The notes under the pieces were generated by a model that saw only the letters and a list, made by a program, of their open reading frames with translations, was not told the origin of the DNA and made no database searches. Positions 17,167 through 26,100 of a stretch of DNA of 64,000 nucleotides are shown piece by piece. This stretch comes from Parafrankia discariae (GTDB taxonomy: Bacteria; Actinomycetota; Actinomycetes; Frankiales; Frankiaceae), in NCBI RefSeq assembly GCF_000373365.1, contig NZ_KB891241.1, positions 186,001 to 250,000 on the forward strand, read 5' to 3'. The translations under genes and the position numbers were made by a program. Position 1 is the stretch's first letter. Each line of letters begins with the position of its first letter.

Positions 17167-18873
17167 CTATGCGTTCGCGGAGCGGGCGCCGGTGGGCGCG
17201 GCCACGGCGTCCAACGGGCCTTCGGTGACGATCCCGCCGGCCCTGGTCACCCGCGCGCGCTCGCCCTGCCACCACCAGCCCGGGAACCTCGCCAGGTGCT
17301 TCTGGAGCAGCCAGGAGCCAGCCGGGTCGCCCCACACGAACAGGGGCGCCGACGGCATCGGCGCGGTGACGACCAGCTCCCCGGTACCGCCGCCGGCCAC
17401 CTCCCGACCGGACGGGTCGACGACGGCGACCGAGCATCCCAGCGCGGGGCCCGCCTCGCCGGCCCGCACCGGGTCGGTCGGCAGCCCCGCGACCAGCGCG
17501 GTGCAGACCTCGGTGCCACCGCTCATGGCGGCGAAGGCGACCGACGGGCTCACCGCCTCGTAGACCCAGGCCCCGGCCTCGGGGGTGAACGGGGCCCCGA
17601 AGGCACCGACCGTGCGCAGCAGCGAGAGGTCCGCGATGTGGCCCGGCACCACCCCGGCACGCCGGCAGGCCTCGATCAGGGCCACGGGGACGCCCAGGCA
17701 GGTGACGTCGACGGCCTCGGCGAGCCGCCAGAGGATCGACACGTCCGGGTGGGCCGGGCTGCCGTCGTAGAGCACGATCGTCGCGCCGGCCAGCAGCCCG
17801 GAGACCTGGTAGTTCCACATCATGCCGCTGGTCGTGCCGTGCCAGCAGAAACGGTCGTCCGGGCCGAGGTCCAGGTGCAGCACCAGCGACTTCAGGTGCT
17901 CCAGCAGGATCCCGCCGTGCCCGTGGACGACCGGCCTGGCCGGGCCGGCGGTCTCGTCGGTGAACAGGATCCACAGCGGCGCGTCGAACGGCAGCCGGGT
18001 GAAGGCCGGCTCCTCCTCGGCGGCGAGCAGGTCGTCCCAGGTGAGCAGGCCCGGCAGGTCGGCGCCGGCCGCTCGCGGGTAGGCGTCGGCCGACAGGTAG
18101 GGGACCAGCACCGTGGCCGCCAGGTTGGGCAGGCGCCGGGCCAGATCGGCCAGCGGCGGGATCGCGTCGTAGCCCCGGCCGCCGCGGGTGTACCCGTCGA
18201 CGCCGAGAAGCACCCGCGGGGTGATCTGGGTGAACCGTTCGACGAGCGCGGCCGGCTCGAGATCCGGTGAGCACGACGCCCACACCGCCCCGATGCTCGC
18301 CGTCGCCAGCATCGCCACCACCGCGTGCACCGTGTTCGGCAGTAGCGCGCCGACCCGGTCGCCGGGCCGGACCCCGAGCCGGCGCAGCCCGGCGGCGGCC
18401 CGCGCGACCTGCCGGCGCAGTTCGTCCCAGCTCACCACCGCGGTCGCGCCGTCCTCCCGGACGGCGATGATCGCCGCGGCCGGGCCGCGGCGGGTGAGGG
18501 CGTTCTCCGCGTAGTTGACCCGGGCCGTCGGGAACCAGCGGGCGTCCGGCACGGCCGTGCCGGTCAGCGCCGGCCCGTCGCCCCGGTCGCCCTCGACGGC
18601 GCAGAACTCCCAGACCGAGTCCCAGAACCGGCCGGGTTCGGCCTCGGCCCACAGTCGTAGCCGTGTGGAGTCGGCGATGCGCAGCTGGTGCTCGTCGGCC
18701 AGCCACTCCCGGTACCTCGTCACCGAGGCCTCGGCCACCCGTCGCGGTGAGGGCTCCCACAGCACGGTGCCCTCGCCGACCCGACGCGGGGGGCCACCCG
18801 GTCCGCTCGGGCCCGCACCGCCGTCCCGCCCATCGCGTGGTTCGTCGTGTTTCGGTCCTTCGTCTGCGGCCAC
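17167..18873 (-). CDS. Degenerate acetoacetyl-CoA synthetase-like protein
   Basis: The 568-residue protein is clearly of the acetoacetyl-CoA synthetase branch of ANL adenylating enzymes: WFPTARVNYAEN, GDRVGALLPNTVHAVVAMLA, WASCSPDL, CWHGTTSGMMWN and MSGGTEV are intact. Three catalytic features are damaged. The ATP loop SSGTTGLPK reads TDETAGPAR (residues 305-313). The A7 Gly-Asp is Gly-Glu (QGERARVTRAGG). The protein then ends (EGPLDAVAAP ...) where the C-terminal domain with the A10 lysine should begin; family members are about 650 residues. It is probably inactive as a synthetase. It is divergent from acuC-pat, whose Streptomyces counterparts control acetoacetyl-CoA synthetase by acetylation. 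A non-catalytic regulatory role or early decay are both possible. Confidence 0.85.
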   Translation of the reverse strand: MAADEGPKHDEPRDGRDGGAGPSGPGGPPRRVGEGTVLWEPSPRRVAEASVTRYREWLADEHQLRIADSTRLRLWAEAEPGRFWDSVWEFCAVEGDRGDGPALTGTAVPDARWFPTARVNYAENALTRRGPAAAIIAVREDGATAVVSWDELRRQVARAAAGLRRLGVRPGDRVGALLPNTVHAVVAMLATASIGAVWASCSPDLEPAALVERFTQITPRVLLGVDGYTRGGRGYDAIPPLADLARRLPNLAATVLVPYLSADAYPRAAGADLPGLLTWDDLLAAEEEPAFTRLPFDAPLWILFTDETAGPARPVVHGHGGILLEHLKSLVLHLDLGPDDRFCWHGTTSGMMWNYQVSGLLAGATIVLYDGSPAHPDVSILWRLAEAVDVTCLGVPVALIEACRRAGVVPGHIADLSLLRTVGAFGAPFTPEAGAWVYEAVSPSVAFAAMSGGTEVCTALVAGLPTDPVRAGEAGPALGCSVAVVDPSGREVAGGGTGELVVTAPMPSAPLFVWGDPAGSWLLQKHLARFPGWWWQGERARVTRAGGIVTEGPLDAVAAPTGARSANA

Positions 18874-19037
18874 GTGATCTGACCCTAATGCGTCGGGGTG
18901 GGACGTCCGTCCACAGCGTCGCCGGTGCGCCGGCTCCGGTGCCGACCCCCGGTGGTGCCGCCGGGACGGTTGTTCCGGCCACGGCGGGTGTCGTCGGGAC
19001 GGTCGTGCGGGGGGAGGTACGGAGCTACCGTCATCGT

Positions 19038-20402
19038 GTGAGCACGTCCGCGAACGCCGAGCCCTCCGCAGACATCGGGTCCTCCGCAGACATCGGGTCC
19101 TCCGTGAACGCCGGGTCCTCCGTGAACGCCGGACCCTCCGCGGGCGCCGAGCCCGCGCCGGCGGCGTCCGGAGCGGGTGGGTCGGCCCTCATCGTCTGGG
19201 ACAGGGCGATGCTCGACTACGACTTCGGCCCGACCCACCCGCTGCACCCGGTGCGGCTCGAGCTGACGATGGATCTCGCCGGCGCCGTCGGGCTTCTCGA
19301 CGCCCCGGGGGTCACCGTCGCCCCGGCCGGGATGGCCGGCGACGACCTGATCGAGCTCGTCCATGATCCCGCCTACCTCGGCGCGGTGCGCGCGGCGTCG
19401 CCGGGGTCGCGGGCCGGCGCCCTGCTGGCGGGCCGCTTCGGGCTGGGCACCGCCGACAACCCGGTCTTCGACCGGATGCACGCCGCCGCCGCGCTGGTGA
19501 CCGGCGGGACGCTCGCCGCCGCCGAGGCGGTGTGGACGGGCACCCACCGGCACGCGGTGTCGCTGGCCGGGGGCCTGCACCACGCGATGCGCGGCTCGGC
19601 CAGCGGGTTCTGCGTCTACAACGATCCGGCCGTCGCCATCGCCTGGCTGCTGTCGGCCGGCGCGAGCCGGGTCGCCTACGTCGACGTCGACGTGCACCAT
19701 GGCGACGGCGTCCAGGCGGCCTTCTACGACGATCCGCGGGTGCTCACGATCTCGCTGCACCAGAGCGGGCGGTCGCTGTTCCCCGGCACCGGTTTCGCCC
19801 GGGAGGTCGGCTCGGGCGACGCCGAGGGCACGGCGGCGAACGTCGCGCTGCCCCCCGGGACGGGCGACGCCGGCTGGCTGCGCGCCTTCTCCGGGGTGGT
19901 CCCGGTGCTGCTGCGCGCGTTCCGCCCGCAGGTCCTGGTCACCCAGCACGGGTGCGACACGCACGCGCTCGACCCGCTGGCCGACCTGCGGCTCTCTCTC
20001 GACGGCCAGCGCGCCTCCTACGAGGCGCTGCACCAGCTCGCCCACGAGGTGTGCGGCGGGCGCTGGCTCGCCTGCGGCGGCGGCGGCTACGCCCTGGACG
20101 CCGTCGTGCCGCGGGCCTGGACGCAGCTCGTCGCGATCGCCGCCCACACCCCGCTGGACGCGGCCCGGGCGCTGCCCGAGGAGTGGGTCGCGGGGGCCCC
20201 GGCCCGGGTCCGCGCGGCGACCGGCCACGACTCGGTCGGTGCCGCCGGGATGCCGTCGACCTTCGGTGACGGCGCCTCGGCCGCCTATCACCCGTGGGAC
20301 GCCGGCGAGGGCGACCCCGACGACCCGCTGGACCGCTCGGTCGCGCAGACCCGCGCCGCGGTGCTCCCGCTGCACGGGCTCGACCCGCTCGTGGACCGGT
20401 GA
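19038..20402 (+). CDS. acuC: AcuC-type protein deacetylase
   Basis: A 454-residue zinc-dependent class I/II histone-deacetylase homologue that removes acetyl groups from lysines, classically reactivating acyl-CoA synthetases. After about 50 low-complexity residues come LDYDFGPTHPLHPVRLEL, the charge relay GLHHAM, GFCVYNDPAVAIAWL, the zinc ligands in YVDVDVHHGDGVQ, the FPGTG loop, the second Asp in QHGCDTHALDPLADLRLS, and the active-site Tyr loop CGGGGYALDAVVP. All catalytic residues are present. The GTG at 19038 lies after a purine-rich GGGAGGTACGGAG stretch. The stop overlaps the start of pat by 4 bp (GTGA), so deacetylase and acetyltransferase are made together. Confidence 0.93.
   Translation: MSTSANAEPSADIGSSADIGSSVNAGSSVNAGPSAGAEPAPAASGAGGSALIVWDRAMLDYDFGPTHPLHPVRLELTMDLAGAVGLLDAPGVTVAPAGMAGDDLIELVHDPAYLGAVRAASPGSRAGALLAGRFGLGTADNPVFDRMHAAAALVTGGTLAAAEAVWTGTHRHAVSLAGGLHHAMRGSASGFCVYNDPAVAIAWLLSAGASRVAYVDVDVHHGDGVQAAFYDDPRVLTISLHQSGRSLFPGTGFAREVGSGDAEGTAANVALPPGTGDAGWLRAFSGVVPVLLRAFRPQVLVTQHGCDTHALDPLADLRLSLDGQRASYEALHQLAHEVCGGRWLACGGGGYALDAVVPRAWTQLVAIAAHTPLDAARALPEEWVAGAPARVRAATGHDSVGAAGMPSTFGDGASAAYHPWDAGEGDPDDPLDRSVAQTRAAVLPLHGLDPLVDR
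19065..19136. repeat. Four tandem 18-bp units in the 5' end of acuC
   Basis: Two copies of TCCGCAGACATCGGGTCC (19065-19082, 19083-19100) are followed by two related copies with GTGAACGCC (19101-19118, 19119-19136). They encode SADIGS and SVNAG-type repeats ahead of the catalytic domain. Confidence 0.85.
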
Positions 20403-23167
20403 ACGCCGGCCCCGATCCCGGCCTGCCGCGCGACTATCCCGCCCACTGGGAGGCCGACGTCATCCTGTCGGACGGCGGGACGGCGCACATCCGCCCGATC
20501 CGGCCGTCGGACGCGGCACTGCTGCGGCCGTTCTGGTCCCGGCTGTCCCAGCGGACGATCTACTTCCGGTACTTCAATGTCCGGCGCGGGCTCAGCGACG
20601 AGGACATCGCCCGGACGACCAACGTCGACCAGTGGGTCCGCGGCGCCCTGGTGGCGCTGATCGGCGGCGAGATCGTCGCCCTCGCGCACTGGGAGGGCCG
20701 CCCGGCCGCCGCCGAGGCCGCGGTCGACACAGCCGAGGCCGTCGGCGGCGTCGGCCGTCCAGCGCCGGATGCGGAGGTCGCCTTCCTCGTCGAGGACGCA
20801 CAGCAGGGCCGCGGGCTCGGCTCGGTGCTGCTGGAGCACCTGGCCGCCGCCGCGGCCGAGCGCGGGGTGCGCCGTTTCGACGCCGACGTCCTCAGCGAGA
20901 ACCAGCAGATGATCCGGGTGTTCCTCGACGCCGGCTACACCGTGGCGCGCACCTGGGAGTCCGGCGGGGTGCGGCTGTCGTTCGGCATCGCGCCGACGGC
21001 CCGCTCGGTGGACGTCATGCGCGCCCGGGAGCACCGGGCCGAGGCCGCGTCCATGAGCCGACTGCTGCACCCCCGGGCCATCGCGGTCGTCGGCGCCGGC
21101 CGGGACCGCGCCTCGCTGGGCAACATCGTCCTGCGCAACCTGCTCGCCGGCGGCTTCGACGGCCCGGTTTACCCGGTGAACCCGGCCGCGGCCGCGGGGG
21201 AGGGCGCCGTCGCCTCGGTCCGGGCGTACGCCTCGGTGGCGGACACGCCGCGGCCCGTCGACCTCGCGGTGCTCTGCGTGCCCGCCGAGGTGGTCCCGGC
21301 GGCCGTCGCCGCCTGCGGCCGGCACGGCGTGCGCGGCCTGGTCGTGGTGACCGACCAGCGGGACGACGCCGCCGACGCGCGGCTCGCCTCCGCCGCCCGC
21401 GCGCACGGCATGCGGGTGGTCGGCCCGGCCAGCCTCGGGATACAGAACCCGGCGGTGGGGCTGAACGCCTCGCTGGTCGAGCGGATGCCGCCGGCCGGCC
21501 GGATCGGCTGCTACTCGCAGTCCGGGCCGCTCGGCGGGGCGCTGCTGGAGGCGGCCGCGGGCCGCCGGCTGGGGTTCTCGGTCTTCGTCTCCGCCGGTGA
21601 CCGCGCCGACGTCAGCGGCAACGATCTTCTGCAGTACTGGGAGGAGGACCCGTCGACGGGTGTGGCGTTGATGCACCTGGAGACCTTCGGGAACCCGCGC
21701 AAGTTCGCCCGACTGGCGCGCCGGCTCGGCCGGGACACCCCGGTCGTGGTCGTGCTCGCCGAGCGCACCCCGCTGGACGAGGCCCTGCTGCGCCAGGCCG
21801 GCGTGATCGGCGTCGACCGGGTCTCGCAGGGCCTGGACGTGGCGCTCCTGCTGGCCAACCAGCCGCTGCCGGCGGGCAACCGGGTCGCCGTGGTCGGCGA
21901 CTCACGTGCCCTGGTGCGGTTCACCGCCCGCGCGGCCGACGCGGCCGGACTCGCCGTGCGGGAGGTGCTGCTGCCGGTCGACAGCACCGCCGAGGCGTTC
22001 CGCGACGCCCTGGTGTCGGCCTCGACCGAGGTGGACGCCCTGCTTGTGATCGCGGTGCGGCTGCCGTCGTCGTCGCCCGGCCACGCGGCCGGGGGAACCG
22101 GGGGAGCCGGCGCGGCCGGGAGAGCCGGAGGAGCCGGTGCGGCCGGGGGAGCCGGGGGGATCGGCGTGGCCGCCGGAGTCGGCGCGGCCGCCGCCGCGCC
22201 GCTGGTGCGGGTGCCCCTGCTGGCGACGGTGCGGGGCCCGCAGGCGCCGCCGGAACTCGGCGCGATACCGGCCTATCCCTCGCCCGAGGGCGCGGTCGCG
22301 GCGCTGCGCCGGGCCGTCGGGTACGCCCACTGGCGGGCGCTGCCCTCCGGGGCGGTGCCGGCCATCCCGGTGCGGGCCGAGGATGCCCGCCGGCTCGTGG
22401 CGGGGACGACCGGCCACCTCACCGACGGCGCGGCCGGCGAGCTCCTGGCCTGCTACGGCATCGAGGTGGTGCCCCGCCGGGTCGTCGGCGGCGCTGACGA
22501 GGCGGTCGCGGCCGCCGACCTGCTCGGCTGGCCGGTGGCGCTCAAGGCACTGTCCGACGGGTACCGGCACCGGCCGGACCTCGGCGGGCAGCGCCTGGAC
22601 CTGCCCGACCCGGCGGCCGTGCGCGCGGCGTGGCGTGCCCTGACCGAACGGCTCGGGCCGGACGCGCCGATCGTCGCGCAGCGGATGGTCCCCGGCGGGG
22701 TCGCGGTGGTCGCCGGGGCCGAGCAGCATCCCCGATTCGGCCCGCTGGTGTCCTTCGGGCTGGCCGGCCCGGCCACCGAACTGCTGGGCGACCGGGTGCA
22801 CCACATCCTGCCGCTGACCGACGCCGACGCCGCCCGCCTCGTCCGCTCGGTGCGCGCGGCGCCGCTGCTGTTCGGCTACCGCGGCGCCGCGCCGGTGGAC
22901 GTGGCCGCGCTCGAGGATCTGCTCCTGCGACTGGCCCGCCTCGTGGACGACATCGGCGGGGTGAAGCACCTCACACTCGAACCCGTGATCGTCTCGGTGG
23001 ACGGGGTAAGCGTGCTGTCCACGGACATCGTCCTGGCACCGCCGACCCCGCGCGCGGACGCCGGTCCGCGCAGGTTCTGGCGCCCCGTCGTGGACCTGCC
23101 GGCCGGGCCGGAGCCCCGGGCCGGTTCGGCACAACGTGTCCCCACCGTCCACAATCGTCTGCCATGA
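20399..23167 (+). CDS. pat: Pat-type protein lysine acetyltransferase, GNAT domain first
   Basis: A 922-residue two-part protein. Residues 20-190 are a GNAT domain (IRPIRPSDAALL, then the acetyl-CoA loop QQGRGLGSVLLEHL from Gln135). Residues 215-890 resemble NDP-forming acyl-CoA synthetase: a CoA-binding Rossmann domain (AIAVVGAGRDRASLGN), a ligase domain (SQSGPLGGALLEA) and an ATP-grasp domain (about 665-880). A Gly/Ala linker at about 560-600 separates the last parts. In the ligase part the usual TNAGGPG catalytic block is replaced by GDSRALVRF, so ligase activity is unlikely. GNAT-first order matches actinobacterial PatA, which acetylates acyl-CoA synthetases including acetoacetyl-CoA synthetase. 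It is coupled by 4-bp overlaps to acuC before and the phosphatase gene after. Confidence 0.92.
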   Translation: MNAGPDPGLPRDYPAHWEADVILSDGGTAHIRPIRPSDAALLRPFWSRLSQRTIYFRYFNVRRGLSDEDIARTTNVDQWVRGALVALIGGEIVALAHWEGRPAAAEAAVDTAEAVGGVGRPAPDAEVAFLVEDAQQGRGLGSVLLEHLAAAAAERGVRRFDADVLSENQQMIRVFLDAGYTVARTWESGGVRLSFGIAPTARSVDVMRAREHRAEAASMSRLLHPRAIAVVGAGRDRASLGNIVLRNLLAGGFDGPVYPVNPAAAAGEGAVASVRAYASVADTPRPVDLAVLCVPAEVVPAAVAACGRHGVRGLVVVTDQRDDAADARLASAARAHGMRVVGPASLGIQNPAVGLNASLVERMPPAGRIGCYSQSGPLGGALLEAAAGRRLGFSVFVSAGDRADVSGNDLLQYWEEDPSTGVALMHLETFGNPRKFARLARRLGRDTPVVVVLAERTPLDEALLRQAGVIGVDRVSQGLDVALLLANQPLPAGNRVAVVGDSRALVRFTARAADAAGLAVREVLLPVDSTAEAFRDALVSASTEVDALLVIAVRLPSSSPGHAAGGTGGAGAAGRAGGAGAAGGAGGIGVAAGVGAAAAAPLVRVPLLATVRGPQAPPELGAIPAYPSPEGAVAALRRAVGYAHWRALPSGAVPAIPVRAEDARRLVAGTTGHLTDGAAGELLACYGIEVVPRRVVGGADEAVAAADLLGWPVALKALSDGYRHRPDLGGQRLDLPDPAAVRAAWRALTERLGPDAPIVAQRMVPGGVAVVAGAEQHPRFGPLVSFGLAGPATELLGDRVHHILPLTDADAARLVRSVRAAPLLFGYRGAAPVDVAALEDLLLRLARLVDDIGGVKHLTLEPVIVSVDGVSVLSTDIVLAPPTPRADAGPRRFWRPVVDLPAGPEPRAGSAQRVPTVHNRLP

Positions 23168-26100
23168 CCACGCCGTACTCCGCGCAGCCCGCCGGCCGGC
23201 CGTCCGCCGGCCCAGAGGCGCAGGCCCACGAAGCCACCGGCGACGGGCCGGCCGGAGCCGGTGGTCCGGACCCGACCGGTCCCGGCGGTCTCAACGGTCA
23301 CAACGGTTCCGGCGGTCTCGACGGTCTGGCCGGTCCGGGCGCGCTGGGCGGCCTGGGCGGGCTCGGTGCTCCCGGTTCCGAGTGGGCGGGTGGGAACAGC
23401 GGCTGGGCCGGCGGGCCGGTCGGCTGGCCCTCGTACACCGACGTCACCGGCGGGGCGATGCCCACCGGCCCGCGGGGGACGCCCTCCGGATGGGAGCCGC
23501 TCGTGGGAGGCGACGACGCGCCGCCGCCGATGTCCTCGGTCGGCCTGCCGCCGCCAGGCTTCCCGCCGCCCGGGGGGCCGCCGCCGGCTGAGCCACCGTC
23601 CCCCGGGCCCGGGGGAGGCGGGCAGTCCTCCGACGCGGGCGCCCCCGTCGGGGCACCGCCGGACATCGTGCCGCTCGCCGGACTGATCCCGGGGCCGCCG
23701 CCGGCGGTGGCCCCGCCCGCGGGCGGGAACACCCCGCCGCCGGTGCCCCCGCCGGGGGAGTCCACCGCGCCGGCCCCGCCGCCGACCGTGGCCGCCCCGC
23801 CGTCGTCCGAGTTCCCGTCGTCCGAGTTCCCGCCGCCGGTGCCCTTCCCCGGAGGGCAGGCCGCTACCGGGCAGGAATCCGGCGGGCCGGGGCAGCCCGG
23901 GTCCATGGCGTCCGCGTCGTCCGACGGCGAGCGCGGTTTCCCCGGCGACCTCGGGCCGGGTTTCGCGGTCACGCCCGGCTTCCCACCCGGGCGGCCGCCG
24001 CACGGGCCGGCGTCGTCTGACTTCGGTACGCCCTGGGGAGTCCCGCCCCTCGAACCCGATTCCGGGGCCGGTCCGGGCCCGGGTGGCGCCGGTGATGCGG
24101 GTGGCGCCGGTGGTGCGGGTGCTGCCGGTGCCAGTGGGGCGGGCCCCGACGGGCCGGTTCCGGTCGGGTCGTCCCACCCGGGCGGTGGCGGGGCGCCGGA
24201 GGACGCGGACGCCGCCGGGGCGGCGCTGCGGGAGGCCCTGTTCGACCAGGCCCCCGTCGGGCTCGCCCTGTACGACGCCGCCGGCCGTTACCTCCGGGTG
24301 AACGACGTCCTCGCGCGGCTCAACGGCCGCCCGGCCGCCGAGCACCTGGGCCGCACGATGGCCGAGCTCCTCGGGGAGATCGGCCAGGAGATGGACGGCC
24401 TGCTGTCCCGCGTCCTGCGCACCGGCGAGGCGGTGACCGACCTCGAGATCGGGGTCGCCACCGGCGGTGCCGGCCCGAACCAGACCTGGTCGGCGAGCTG
24501 GTATCCGGCCACCGACCGGCTCGGTGCCCGCGCGGGCGCGGTCCTCGTCGCCCTCGACGCGACCCGCGCGAAGACCGCCGAGCGGGACCACACCCGCGCC
24601 GTCGCCCGGGAGCGGGCGCTGGGCGAGGCCACCGCGGCGGACGTCTTCCACGCCGGCGGGGACGGCGCGCTCGACACCGACCTGCCCCGCTGGCGGGCGG
24701 CCACCGGCCAGAGCGGCGCGCAGGCCGCCGGTTTCGGCTGGCTCGACGCGATCGGGCCGGACGACCGCGAGCGGGTCGCCCGCGCCTGGCACGGCGCGAT
24801 CGAGCGCCGCGAGCCGTTCGACACCGAGTTCGGCGTCCCGGACGTCACCGGCGCGCACCGGACGATCACGGCCCGGTTGGTGCCCGTGGTGGACGGGCCG
24901 CAGGTCGAGTGGATCGGCGTGCTGGCCGACGTCACCGACGCTCGCTCCGTCCGCGAGCCGCGGGCCGCGCAGGGCGACCCGGCTGACGAGGCCACCTGGC
25001 GCCGCGAGCAGTCATGGCGGCTGACCTCGGCCCTCGGGCGGGCGGTGACCGTCGACGACGTCGTCGCGGTGGTGCTCGACAGCGGCGGGCGGGCCGCGCG
25101 CGCCGTGGGCCGCGGCGTGGCGCTGATCGACGAGAGCGACGACCGGCTCCGGTTCCGCTCCCTGGTCGGCACCTCGGCCCAGTACGCCGAACGCTGGTCG
25201 GAGGTCGGCCTCGGCGCCATCCACCCGCTCGCCGAGGTCATCCGCGGCCGGCGGGCGCTGTTCCTGCGCAGCCGCGACGAGCTCAGCGGGCGCTGGCCCG
25301 TCGCGGACCTGCTCGGCGCGGTCGAGCCGGGGCCGGAGCACGCCTGGGCGCTGCTGCCGCTCGCGACCACCGACGTGCCCTTCGGCGTGCTCCACCTCGG
25401 ATTCCCGTCGCCGCGTGAGTTCGACCCCGACGATCAGGCATTCCTGATGGCGATGGCCGAGCAGTGCGCGCAGGCCCTGGAACGCGCGACCCTGTTCGAG
25501 CGGCTGGCCGCCGACACCGCGCGCAGCCGGCGGGACCGCGACGAGGCCGAGGCCGAGCTGACGGCGGCGCTGGCGGCGGCGGACGTCCAGCAGTCGGCGG
25601 CGGGTGCCGCGCGGCGGCGGCTGGAGCAGCTCGCCCGCGCGGGCGAGGCGGTGGCCTCGGCCACCAGCCCGGAGCGAGCCCTGGTGGCGCTGGCCACGGC
25701 GGTCGCCGGGGAGATCGCCGACGTCTGTGTCATCCACCTGCTGCCGCCCGCCGACGAGGCCGAGACTTCAGCGGCGTCCGGGGCGTCCGGGCGGCCCGCG
25801 TCGCCCACGGCGCTCGCGTTGCCCGGCGCGCGTCCGGCGGTGTTCGCGGCCCGCGACGGGCTCACCGCCGCGGCGCCGCCCGGTGCGCCCGCGCTCGTCC
25901 TGCCCGGGGCGGGCCCGCTCGCCGAGGTCGCCGCGGGCGCCGATCCCGTGCTCCTGCCCGCCCGCACCGACCTCCCCTTCCTGGACGGCTTCCTGGACGG
26001 CGCGCTGACCCCCGAACTGGCCCGCTGGGTGCGGGGGGTCGAAGGACACAGCGCCGCGGCGGTGCCGATCACCTTCCGGGGCCGCCCGGCCGGCGTGCTG

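Noticed and set aside
22630-23163. Upstream extension of the phosphatase frame into pat
   Set aside because: It overlaps the whole 3' end of pat and reads as an Arg/Gly-rich shadow; the ATG at 23164 overlapping the pat stop is the natural start.
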